Shown: positions 1 to 6,801 of the stretch, one piece after another | Numbering within the stretch: the first letter of the stretch is position 1 | Layout: each line of letters begins with the position of its first letter | Assembly: GCA_902492555.1 (NCBI GenBank) | Contig: CABUMH010000140.1 | Coordinates: 1 to 7,690, forward strand | From: Eisenbergiella sp900555195 | GTDB taxonomy: Bacteria > Bacillota > Clostridia > Lachnospirales > Lachnospiraceae | Reading direction: 5' to 3' | DNA: 7,690 nt | Position numbers and translations under genes: made by a program | Notes under the pieces: generated by a model | The model's database searches: none | Told to the model about the DNA's origin: nothing | Seen by the model: the letters and a program-made list of their open reading frames with translations, nothing else

Positions 1-97
1 TCGCTGGTACACGCTCTCGCTTGGCCAAAAACGTAACGGTACATAACGAACCAAAGGACGGTTCGTAAGTACCGACGTTTTTAGACAGTACCAGCGA
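1..97. repeat. Nested imperfect inverted repeat (about 97 bp)
   Basis: Four complementary blocks nest around one centre. Bases 1-10 (TCGCTGGTAC) are the exact reverse complement of 88-97. Bases 27-34 pair with 75-82, 37-42 with 69-74, and 46-52 with 60-66, leaving a 7-base loop at 53-59. The unpaired parts are a 16-base insert (11-26) opposite 5 bases (83-87), a 2-base bulge (35-36) and a small internal loop. The element starts exactly at the window edge, so it may extend further left. It could be a miniature palindromic repeat element, the arm of a structured RNA, or (from the A5/T5 flanks at 27-31 and 78-82) a weak bidirectional terminator. The pairing is read directly from the sequence; the function is unknown. 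Confidence 0.6.
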
Positions 98-230
98 ACA
101 CCTCTCCGCCGCAGGACAGAGGGATGCCCGGATGGGAGCAGCGCCGGAGGGCAGAACAGCATGTGCGTAAGGCTGAGCGGCAACGTATCTTTCCTCCCGT
201 GAGCTGCGGCTAGCCAATCCGTCAGGCATC
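98..230. other. Intergenic region without a supported gene; possible structured RNA
   Basis: No recognisable protein gene is seen here. Complementary segments suggest folding: 108-114 (GCCGCAG) with 204-210, 125-129 (TGCCC) with 149-153, 123-128 with 225-230, and 101-105 with 118-122; some of these compete with each other. Two weak coding possibilities exist. On the minus strand, a frame from a TTG at 183, preceded by GGGAGG (193-198), stays open for 61 codons to the left edge, but it is rich in Arg, Leu, Pro, Val and Trp, crosses the palindrome and matches no family I know. On the plus strand, a 13-codon frame (161-202) follows a GGAGG at 146-150. I found no SRP, RNase P, tmRNA, tRNA or known riboswitch motif by eye. 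Confidence 0.4.
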
Positions 231-277
231 AAAAAAGGCTGTCTCTCCGGATATACCGAAGAGAAACAGCCTTTTTT
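231..277. terminator. Bidirectional rho-independent terminator
   Basis: A6-GGCTGT (231-242) is the perfect reverse complement of ACAGCC-T6 (266-277). The inner stem continues as 244-247 with 261-264 and 248-250 with 256-258, with a five-base loop (251-255) and a small bulge. The six A and six T residues give a U-run in either direction. On the minus strand it lies about 35 bp past the anti-sigma stop and should end that transcript. On the plus strand it would end anything transcribed from the 1-230 region. Confidence 0.93.
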
Positions 278-312
278 GTCCTTCCATGCTTTCATTCAGG
301 GAACCCTATTCC

Positions 313-1104
313 TCATTCTCCCTGTGTCACCAGTTCGGCGGCCATCTGTGCCAGTTCTTCCGGCTGCATGGTCAGATCAAAGCCCATCACGCCGTAAGAG
401 AGGCCGTCTTTGGTAAAATTACAGCTATAGCTTACCGTTTCTTCCACTTCATTGCTGCCGTATGCGAATACGAGGCTTCCGTTCTCCTGCGCCTGAATAT
501 CTTCTTCTGTCAGTTCATAATCCGCAGGTACGAATTTATGAACTGTGCGGGTTACCTCAAGGGCGATTCCTTCCTTTTCTCCCTGCCATACGGGAACAAC
601 GCCCACCGCTTCCTGTTCCTGGCTGTCATAGGAATGGGCTTCCTGGATAAAGATGTTCACATCCTGCGTGCCATCCGTATAGGTGAGATCGACGCTTTGA
701 TAGCTGCCCAGCACATTTCCCTCTTCGTCGTAATCGCTGTTTTCCGCGGGAACAGCCGAAGTAAATTTGAAACCGTTAGAAAATTCTTCCAAAGCAGGGA
801 ATGCAAATCCCACTTCCCCTTCCAGAGCCGCCACTTCTTCGTAATTTTTTACCGCATCATTCAGGTTAGAATGACTCTCTGATGCTGCCAATCTTCCTGC
901 CGCCACCGCTGTCACAGAACCAATCAGGGCGACTGCTGCCGCTACCAACGCTACTTTTTTCGCTGAAAATCTCATAATCTTTCTCCTCTCCACTGTTCGG
1001 ATGCGCTCATCAATCTCCGTCTTCATGTTTGGAGGAACCGGAATGCCTTCCGCTTCCGTGCGAAACCATTCCGCCATTTTTTCATCCATCTGTCTTTTTC
1101 TCAT
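313..1104 (-). CDS. Membrane-anchored anti-sigma factor (non-zinc type, DUF4367-like tail)
   Basis: A 263-residue protein, probably the anti-sigma factor for the sigma factor encoded just upstream. The cytoplasmic N-terminus (about 1-48) is charged and helical. One transmembrane segment, rich in Ala and Val, spans about 50-70. An acidic extracytoplasmic domain follows (about 75-263). Its end (about 221-258: VSYSCNF, then DGLSY, then EELAQMAAEL) resembles the DUF4367 tail seen in clostridial sigma-linked membrane proteins. There is no HxxxCxxC zinc motif and the only Cys is C228, so it is not a ZAS-type factor. The start ATG (1104) overlaps the sigma stop as ATGA and has AGGAG six bases upstream, which points to translational coupling. 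The terminator at 231-277 closes the transcript. The role comes from architecture and gene pairing; the sensed signal is unknown. Confidence 0.82.
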   Translation of the reverse strand: MRKRQMDEKMAEWFRTEAEGIPVPPNMKTEIDERIRTVERRKIMRFSAKKVALVAAAVALIGSVTAVAAGRLAASESHSNLNDAVKNYEEVAALEGEVGFAFPALEEFSNGFKFTSAVPAENSDYDEEGNVLGSYQSVDLTYTDGTQDVNIFIQEAHSYDSQEQEAVGVVPVWQGEKEGIALEVTRTVHKFVPADYELTEEDIQAQENGSLVFAYGSNEVEETVSYSCNFTKDGLSYGVMGFDLTMQPEELAQMAAELVTQGE

Positions 1105-1682
1105 GCTCTGCTCCTATCTGGAATTCTTTCCATATATTTCCCTTCCGACGTTTCCTGCTGCAGAATCCTTTCCAGCCGTTTTCTGGCCGTATACAATCTG
1201 GATTTCACCGTTCCTTCCAGGCATCCGGTGATCCTCGCAATCTGCTTAGTGGAAAATTCGTTATAATAATACAGAACCACAATACTTCTATGCTTTTCGT
1301 CCAGACGCTGCACAGCCATGCGGATGCAATCCCGTTCCTCCTTTTGAAGCAAATCCGTCAGAGAATCTCCCGAACTCTCCCGATCCGCATGAAGCGCAAT
1401 ATCTTCATCCGGGATCTCCCTTCGCGAGGTGCGTCCCTTTCTCCATGCCAGCCGGGTCAGCGACCGGTAGAACCAGCTTCTAAACCCTGCCGGGTCTCTC
1501 AGCCTGTGAATATTCAGATAGACCTGGACAAAGGCCTCCTGAACCACATCCTCGGCGTCTTCCCGGCTGCCCAGCATGAAATACGCCGTCCGGTATGCCT
1601 GGGCGCTGTAACTGCGATAGAATTCGTCAAAGGCCTCCGCATCCTTTTTTTGTAATCGTTCCACCAGTTCCTGTTCGTTCAA
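1101..1682 (-). CDS. ECF-type RNA polymerase sigma factor (sigma-70 family)
   Basis: A 193-residue group IV sigma factor in the SigW/SigV size range. Region 2 spans about 17-84, with the core-binding and -10 recognition helix DAEDVVQEAFVQVY at 42-55. Region 4 spans about 121-175, with a helix-turn-helix in which STKQIARITGCLEGTVKSRL reads the -35 element. No region 1 or 3 is present. I chose the TTG at 1682 because GAGG lies eight bases upstream and the protein then begins NEQELVERL, as is usual for the family. An alternative ATG at 1760 overlaps the comEC stop as ATGA but has no ribosome binding site and adds 26 atypical residues; the frame is open to 1823. The stop overlaps the anti-sigma start by 4 bp. 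An activator of a small envelope or stress regulon is likely, with release controlled by the downstream anti-sigma factor. Confidence 0.9.
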   Translation of the reverse strand: MNEQELVERLQKKDAEAFDEFYRSYSAQAYRTAYFMLGSREDAEDVVQEAFVQVYLNIHRLRDPAGFRSWFYRSLTRLAWRKGRTSRREIPDEDIALHADRESSGDSLTDLLQKEERDCIRMAVQRLDEKHRSIVVLYYYNEFSTKQIARITGCLEGTVKSRLYTARKRLERILQQETSEGKYMERIPDRSRA

Positions 1683-1730
1683 ATCTCTTTCCTCACTTTT
1701 ATATTTCCGTCTTTTTGGTGCACCTACTTT

Positions 1731-1759
1731 ATAGAGCACGCAAAGAAGAAAATGGTTCA
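1731..1759 (-). promoter_or_regulatory. Possible promoter for the sigma/anti-sigma pair
   Basis: On the minus strand TGAACC (1754-1759) resembles the -35 AAC motif of ECF promoters. It is followed after 17 bases by CTCTAT (1731-1736), a poor match to the usual CGTC-type -10. A TATAAA overlaps at 1728-1733 and could act as a housekeeping -10, but the hexamer 17 bases upstream (ACCATT) is a weak -35. The site sits on the comEC stop, about 50 bp before the TTG start of the sigma gene, which is a sensible place for an autoregulated promoter. The evidence is motif and position only. Confidence 0.25.
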
Positions 1760-4174
1760 TTTTTGCAGAAAAGTTTTGAGCAGAATTTTTCCGTCCCGTT
1801 CGTATATGGTAACTGCGCCGCATCGGGATGTGATATAGCAGGGAATGCCTTCTTCCGAAAGGCGTTCCAGCACGGCCTCATGGGGATGTCCATAGGAATT
1901 CTTCCTGCCGCAGGAAATCAGCGCCGCTTTTGGACGGACTGCCCGCAGGAATTCTCTTCCGGAAGAGGTATCCGAGCCATGGTGAGCCACTTTCAAAAAC
2001 AGACTTTCCAGCTTGGCCCCTTCCGTCAGCATTTTCCGTTCTCCCTCTTCCTCCACGTCTCCGGTAAGAAGGGCGGAGAACGTCTCGCGGCCCTCTCGGT
2101 ATTCACTATAACGAAGCACCAAAGATGCCGCGTTTTTATCCGCCGCATCCAGTCCTGATACGGGATACAGCGCCTGAAAGCTGCAGTTTTTCTCCTCTAT
2201 CCGTTCCCCCGCCTCCATCCGGTAAACGGGAACGCCCGCCCCTTTCGCCGCGTTCAGGAGGCCTTCCAGAAGTTCATCCCAGGGGCCCGCCCCGGACAAC
2301 ACCAGGCCTCCGATTTCTATGCCGTCTTCCTGTGCCCATTCCAGCACCGCTTCAACCGCATTGATATGATCCGTGTCCCAATGGCTCACGAAAACCAGTT
2401 CCAGCCTGTTTACACCCCGGCATTTCAAAAAAGGGATCACCTGCCAGGTCCCTGCCGCGCTGTTTGAACTGCTTCCCCCGTCATACAGATAATGTCTCCC
2501 TTGGCCGCTTTGGATGTAGATGCAGTCTCCCTGCCCAACATCCAGCATGGTCAGTTCCGTACCTCTCGGCCGTATCATGAAAACCATGCTGAGCAAACAC
2601 AGAAACAGATAGGCAAACGCTCTGGGAATCCGCCTGCGCAGAAAAAGCAAAAGCAGGAAAAGCGCATAAAACACGAGGATCTGCCAGACTGCCGGTTCTC
2701 CCGGCCTGAAGCGTCCGATGCCTCCCCAGCCGGCAAGCCTGCACAGCCCTTCATACAGAGACAGGATCCCCTTAACAGGCAGAACCACCGGCATAAACAG
2801 CGTCTCACTTGCGCCCAGCGGAAGAAGGATGCCGCCCCCTGCTGCCAGCACAATACAGCCTCCCAGAAGAACGCTCATGAGCGGGATCACTACCAGATTC
2901 ACAGGTACGGAAAGGACATTCCATTCATAGAAAGAAGCGAGTACAACGGGCAGCGTGACCATGCTGATGCAAAAGCTGGAGCGCAGCCCTTCCTGTATCC
3001 AGTCTATGAGCGAATGTTTTTTTCTCTCCTGCGCCCTCCTCCCTTCCCCAACCCTCAGGCGGGATTTCCATTCTTTCCATCCGTCCATCCGCCCGATGGC
3101 CGGAACCACCACACTGGCCCCGAAGGCCGCCATAAAAGATAAAAGGAAGCCTGTCTCTCTCAGCCTTGCCGGATTTTCTATCACGAGAAGCGCTGCTGCC
3201 ACAGCCAAGGCTGTAGGGGTATCATATGTCCTTCCCAGCAGGCGCGCAGCGAGAAGCAGGACAAACATGATTCCCGCGCGCATGCTCGATGCCGAGAAAC
3301 CTGTCATGCACAGGAAGGACAGCAGGAAAATGCAGGAAAACAGGCTGGCAACCCATTTCCAAAGGAATCGGGAAAACAAGCGGTATGCCCCCATACACAG
3401 GATGGAGATGTGAAGGCCGGAAATCGCCACCACATGAGAGATGCCGGCGCTTTGGTACAGCTGTTTAATCTCTTCGTCCATCCCTTTCTTCTCCCCCAGC
3501 AGCATTGCCTTTACAACAGAAGCCTCTCTGGCAGAAAGAAACCTTTCCATTGCGCCTCCCATATGGCTTTTCAATTCATATAGCATCTGTCTGTAGAGGG
3601 AATATTCCCTGCTCATGCCCGTTACGCGCGCATCTGTCAGTTCAAAAGCATAGCCCTGCCCATAATAATAATTCCGCGCGTGGAACTCTCCGGGATTGGT
3701 AGCCTCACGAAAAAGCCGCACCTTCCCTTCGCACCGCACGCGGCTCCCGAGCCGGGGCAGGCCGCTCTCCTCGTCCAGACGGCAAATGATGGAACAGGTT
3801 CCTTCCGGCGCAGATTGTATCGTATATTTCTGAAACGTATTAAGAAACGTATGATTGGAATTGTATTCTGAATAGAAAATGGAAGTGTGTTCTGAATTGT
3901 CTGTCGTTTTGTCTTCCGCAAGTTCTGTTGAATGGTTCAAACGGGCTTCTTCCGGCGCCTGCCCGTCCCATGCCGCCTCCTGCAGATACAGCAGGCGGAC
4001 GCGCTGCCCCGTTCGGGTATCCGTATAAGAAAGAATATCTGATACCGTTCCTGTACAGACCAGCTCCTGCCCATCGGCAGCCCGCACAACCGGGTCAGGC
4101 GGCGGCAGCATAAACGTAATCAGCCAGGCCGCCGCGCAAAAGATCAGGGCGGCCACGGCCAAAGGTCTTCTCAA
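1757..4174 (-). CDS. comEC: ComEC/Rec2 DNA-uptake channel protein
   Basis: An 805-residue polytopic membrane protein, full length for ComEC/Rec2, which carries single-stranded DNA across the membrane during transformation. Its order is: an N-terminal membrane segment (about 4-22); a soluble OB-like DUF4131 region (about 30-190); a Competence domain with many membrane helices (about 205-535), including the hallmark stretch GISHVVAISGLHISIL (244-259); and a C-terminal metallo-beta-lactamase-like domain (about 540-800). Metal-site residues are present: DVGQGD (545-550), DGG (565-567), HWDTDH (598-603), TGD (704-706), AHHGS (730-734) and YGHPH (761-765), so the nuclease-like domain looks intact. 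The start is TTG (4174) with GGGGG ten bases upstream. It lies 27 bp after the GerMN gene. An AT-rich, Asn/Ser/Thr-rich stretch (about 78-120) looks like an insertion. No comEB-like gene lies in the window. Confidence 0.95.
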   Translation of the reverse strand: MRRPLAVAALIFCAAAWLITFMLPPPDPVVRAADGQELVCTGTVSDILSYTDTRTGQRVRLLYLQEAAWDGQAPEEARLNHSTELAEDKTTDNSEHTSIFYSEYNSNHTFLNTFQKYTIQSAPEGTCSIICRLDEESGLPRLGSRVRCEGKVRLFREATNPGEFHARNYYYGQGYAFELTDARVTGMSREYSLYRQMLYELKSHMGGAMERFLSAREASVVKAMLLGEKKGMDEEIKQLYQSAGISHVVAISGLHISILCMGAYRLFSRFLWKWVASLFSCIFLLSFLCMTGFSASSMRAGIMFVLLLAARLLGRTYDTPTALAVAAALLVIENPARLRETGFLLSFMAAFGASVVVPAIGRMDGWKEWKSRLRVGEGRRAQERKKHSLIDWIQEGLRSSFCISMVTLPVVLASFYEWNVLSVPVNLVVIPLMSVLLGGCIVLAAGGGILLPLGASETLFMPVVLPVKGILSLYEGLCRLAGWGGIGRFRPGEPAVWQILVFYALFLLLLFLRRRIPRAFAYLFLCLLSMVFMIRPRGTELTMLDVGQGDCIYIQSGQGRHYLYDGGSSSNSAAGTWQVIPFLKCRGVNRLELVFVSHWDTDHINAVEAVLEWAQEDGIEIGGLVLSGAGPWDELLEGLLNAAKGAGVPVYRMEAGERIEEKNCSFQALYPVSGLDAADKNAASLVLRYSEYREGRETFSALLTGDVEEEGERKMLTEGAKLESLFLKVAHHGSDTSSGREFLRAVRPKAALISCGRKNSYGHPHEAVLERLSEEGIPCYITSRCGAVTIYERDGKILLKTFLQK

Positions 4175-4201
4175 TGATTCATTTCCCCCTTCTGCTGTCT
4201 C

Positions 4202-5194
4202 TTATGTCTCCCCTTCCGCCGCAGTCTCTTCATTTTCCTGCGTTCCTGTTTCCGTTTCTTCCGGGGCGCCCACAAGATCCAGATTTCTTTCATACATGTT
4301 GGCCAGATTAAATGTTTCTCTGAATATCAGATCCGTCTTTCCATTTACCGAAATCTGAACTTTATTCACGCTGGAAAGTTCCACCAGGGAATTGGTGATG
4401 GAATAAATCACCACATCAGCCGTAACGTTATAAACCTGTGTGAGAAAATCTTCGCTCAGGTTCACATAGCAGGTCCCGTCCTTGACCGTTACTCCCAGTA
4501 TTTTCGTCTCCGGATTGATCACCGGATACGCCTGATCCGTGTCCGGCCCCTTGATAATGTATTCCACGATCAGCCTTTCCATGGAAGTATTGCTGTTATA
4601 TTCCACGGTTCTGCTGGTTTCCACCAGCCTGTCCCCTGCCTCGTTGGCAAAAAACAGCTTGAGCGTGGCCACTTCGCTGCGATTGATCGCCTCTCCCGCG
4701 TTGTCTATAAAGGTATCCGCCGTCATGGGCCCGATCACCGTTCCCGCTCCATCCGTCAGGCTCTCACCACCTACCGACATCAGCACATGGTTAATCCCAT
4801 CAATCTGAGTGAATGTCTTCACCAGGGCCGCCCGGGCAAGCACCTCCGTCGTATCGGGCAGCCTCCGATAAGCCTCATCCACATCCAGATCCAGCTGTCT
4901 TTCTTCCACCTTGTAGCTGTTAATCTCAAAGGAATTTCCCACAATGGCCTTCAGGGATACATCCTCAGGCGCTTCCTTCAGAAGCCCGATCAGGGTTTGG
5001 ATCTGTTCTTCCTGCGTCAATCCTTCCTCAAGATACTTCACTTCCGGAACGATTTTCGTCTCTTCCCGATTCAGATAATACACCTCTACAGCATTCCCGC
5101 TCTCCGCTTCCTCCTCATTCCGGCAGCCTCCAAACGAAAGAGCGCTCAGGAGCAAAAGAAGCAGAATACAGGCCTTTGTCCATTTTTTTCCCAT
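4202..5194 (-). CDS. GerM-like lipoprotein with two GerMN domains
   Basis: A 330-residue predicted lipoprotein. The signal peptide has a Lys-rich start, a run of six Leu and a lipobox-like FGGC, giving a lipidated Cys24; Phe at -3 is unusual. An acidic linker precedes two GerMN-type domains, about 36-165 (starting VEVYYLN) and 175-305 (starting ATLKLFF; core GTCYVNLSEDF). The C-terminal 20 residues are Glu/Thr-rich. GerMN pairs occur in Bacillus GerM, which serves spore-envelope assembly, and in actinobacterial LpqB, which works with the sensor kinase MtrB. Start ATG 5194 has AAGGA eight bases upstream. It begins 24 bp after the kinase stop and ends 27 bp before comEC. From this position it is more likely a signalling accessory of the kinase than a germination protein, but that is inference. 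Confidence 0.87.
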   Translation of the reverse strand: MGKKWTKACILLLLLLSALSFGGCRNEEEAESGNAVEVYYLNREETKIVPEVKYLEEGLTQEEQIQTLIGLLKEAPEDVSLKAIVGNSFEINSYKVEERQLDLDVDEAYRRLPDTTEVLARAALVKTFTQIDGINHVLMSVGGESLTDGAGTVIGPMTADTFIDNAGEAINRSEVATLKLFFANEAGDRLVETSRTVEYNSNTSMERLIVEYIIKGPDTDQAYPVINPETKILGVTVKDGTCYVNLSEDFLTQVYNVTADVVIYSITNSLVELSSVNKVQISVNGKTDLIFRETFNLANMYERNLDLVGAPEETETGTQENEETAAEGET

Positions 5195-5218
5195 CTTTCA
5201 TGTCCTTCCCATATTCTG

Positions 5219-6709
5219 TCACTGTTTCACATAGGTAAGCGGTATTTTCACCGTGAAACAGGTTCCTTCTCCCTCCACACTGCTGACCTTTACCGAGCCC
5301 CGGTGCAGCAAGACCGCATTTCTTGTAATCGCCAGCCCCAGGCCCGTTCCTCCGATCTCCCGGGAATGCGACTTATCCACCCGGTAAAACCGCTCAAATA
5401 TATGGTCATAATCCGATTCCGGAATTCCGATTCCCGAATCGGATATCTCCACCGTAAAGAACTGATGGTCCGCATCCAGAAGCACCTTAACCCAGCCATG
5501 CTCCTTGTTGTACTTGATGGCATTCTCCACCAGATTGGTGAATACCTGCGTCATCTTCACCTCATCAATCTCAGCGCTCACCGGACGTATGCTTTCAAAC
5601 ACCACTTCCACATCCCTCTGGCGCGCGATGGGGCGCAGCCTCTTCAATACCAATTCCAGCAGTTCATTGACATCCACCGTCTCAATGTTCAGCTGAGCGG
5701 CCGTCTTGTCCATTTTCACCAGAGCCAGAAGGTCGTTGACAATTTTGTTCTCTCTTTCGATCTCCGCTCCAATGTCCTGCATGAATTCCTGATACAGCTC
5801 AATGGGCGCATCCTCCATCTGCATCAGGGAATCCGCCAGCACCTTCATGGAGGTGAGCGGCGTCTTCAGTTCATGGGAAACGTTGGCCACGAATTCCTGT
5901 CTGGAATCATCAATCACCTTCATCCTGTTCAGGAGCTGGTTAAACGCATCCACAATCTGCTCCGTCTCAAGATAGTCCTGTACACAGATCGGCTCATCCG
6001 TAAAGCCGTCCTTTACCTCATTGATGGCCTGCGTCACCCTGTTGAAAGGGCGGATCAAAATGGACGACAAAGCAACGGAAATGCCAAAAATGCAGATCAC
6101 CATCACGATCTCTATGATCAGCGCATTCCGCCTCAAAAGTTCCAGTGTAGCCCGTATGCTGTCCGTTGATACGGTCGCCAGAAGCACGCCCTTGATCTTC
6201 GCCCCCTCGCTTTTGGCAGAAGAGGCGGCATTATTGGCGGCCGTGCCGGAGACGGATTCCACAATGGGAACGGTCATCTCTATATAACTGCCTTTTCTAT
6301 CATAATTAGCCGTATTCTCACCCTGGAAACAGAGGATCACTTCCTCGGATATGATCGTCCTTCCCTCGCTGATTCCATAGGTATCCTTTACCACCCGAAA
6401 ATTCTCATTGATGATGAGCACCCGCCCATCATACAGATTGGACATCTGCTCCAGTTCCGCATTAATCGCTTCATTGGATGTATCCTGCAGATAATTATTA
6501 TTCAGAAGATGATTAGCTATAATCATAAACTGCGTCTGTGTATCGGATATCCGCAGCGATACCGCCCGTTCCTCATAGCTGCGCAGAATGCCGAGCCTCA
6601 TCACAAAACTCGGCACAATTCCCATCACCAGCAGCAGCAGAAAGATATAGATCCTGACGCTGCGGAGCACGGGTATTTTCATAAACAGAGCCTTCAGCCT
6701 GCTAAGCAT
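5219..6709 (-). CDS. Sensor histidine kinase (HAMP-HisKA-HATPase_c)
   Basis: A 496-residue membrane kinase that should phosphorylate the regulator encoded just upstream. Order: transmembrane segment 1 (about 19-39); an extracytoplasmic sensor domain of about 155 residues, Cache-like in size; transmembrane segment 2 (about 197-219); HAMP (about 218-268); HisKA with the phosphate-accepting His279 in FVANVSHELKTPL; and HATPase_c with the N box (NLVENAIKYN), G1 (DSGIGI), F box (FERFYRVD) and G2 (GGTGLGLAI). All catalytic motifs are intact. Overall it resembles the WalK/VicK/PhoR group but lacks an evident PAS domain. I chose ATG 6709; a GTG directly before it (6712) is equally in frame, and GAAGGGAAG precedes both. 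A 92-bp gap with a GC-rich hairpin separates it from the regulator, and the GerMN lipoprotein follows after 24 bp. Confidence 0.94.
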   Translation of the reverse strand: MLSRLKALFMKIPVLRSVRIYIFLLLLVMGIVPSFVMRLGILRSYEERAVSLRISDTQTQFMIIANHLLNNNYLQDTSNEAINAELEQMSNLYDGRVLIINENFRVVKDTYGISEGRTIISEEVILCFQGENTANYDRKGSYIEMTVPIVESVSGTAANNAASSAKSEGAKIKGVLLATVSTDSIRATLELLRRNALIIEIVMVICIFGISVALSSILIRPFNRVTQAINEVKDGFTDEPICVQDYLETEQIVDAFNQLLNRMKVIDDSRQEFVANVSHELKTPLTSMKVLADSLMQMEDAPIELYQEFMQDIGAEIERENKIVNDLLALVKMDKTAAQLNIETVDVNELLELVLKRLRPIARQRDVEVVFESIRPVSAEIDEVKMTQVFTNLVENAIKYNKEHGWVKVLLDADHQFFTVEISDSGIGIPESDYDHIFERFYRVDKSHSREIGGTGLGLAITRNAVLLHRGSVKVSSVEGEGTCFTVKIPLTYVKQ

Positions 6710-6761
6710 CACATTCTTCCCTTCAACCTGACTCCATTTTCCTCAGAACAAAACATAAGGC

Positions 6762-6789
6762 GCAGGCGCCCCTCAAATACGGCGCCTGC
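6762..6789 (-). other. GC-rich hairpin between regulator and kinase genes
   Basis: GCAGGCGCC (6762-6770) is the exact reverse complement of 6781-6789, around a 10-base loop. It lies in the 92-bp gap just after the regulator stop. On the minus strand it is followed by a broken T-rich run (TTATGTTTTG) rather than a clean U-tract, so it is at best a leaky terminator. It may instead stabilise or mark a processing point in the mRNA, giving more regulator than kinase. The stem is certain; the role is inferred. Confidence 0.55.
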
Positions 6790-6801
6790 CAGCTCATCCG
6801 G

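Noticed and set aside
1..97. Integron attC site or CRISPR repeat
   Set aside because: There is no integrase, no regularly spaced direct repeats, and the ends do not show the attC core-site pattern.
1..230. Known RNA classes (SRP RNA, RNase P RNA, tmRNA, tRNA, T-box, TPP or cobalamin riboswitch)
   Set aside because: None of their signature motifs could be found by eye on either strand; GGTTCG near the palindrome loop is not in a tRNA-like context.
286..1655. Several plus-strand open frames opposite the sigma and anti-sigma genes
   Set aside because: They are rich in Phe, Pro, Ser and His, lack domains and good ribosome binding sites, and mirror genes with clear family motifs.
1683..1823. Longest possible N-terminal extension of the sigma factor, starting at 1823
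   Set aside because: It would overlap comEC by 67 bp, adds residues unlike sigma region 2 leaders, and a better ribosome binding site supports the TTG at 1682.
1595..4113. Plus- and minus-strand open frames inside comEC in other reading frames
   Set aside because: The comEC frame has continuous family motifs from end to end; the others have low-complexity Pro/Arg/Ser/Cys-rich products.
4787..6169. Long open frame on the plus strand (460 codons) opposite the kinase and lipoprotein genes
   Set aside because: It lies wholly antisense to two well-supported genes, has no recognisable domain, and its composition (many His, Gln, Leu, Arg) is typical of a mirror frame.
6762..6789. Strong intrinsic terminator between regulator and kinase
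   Set aside because: The T-run after the stem is interrupted, so a full terminator is not supported; it is recorded only as a hairpin.
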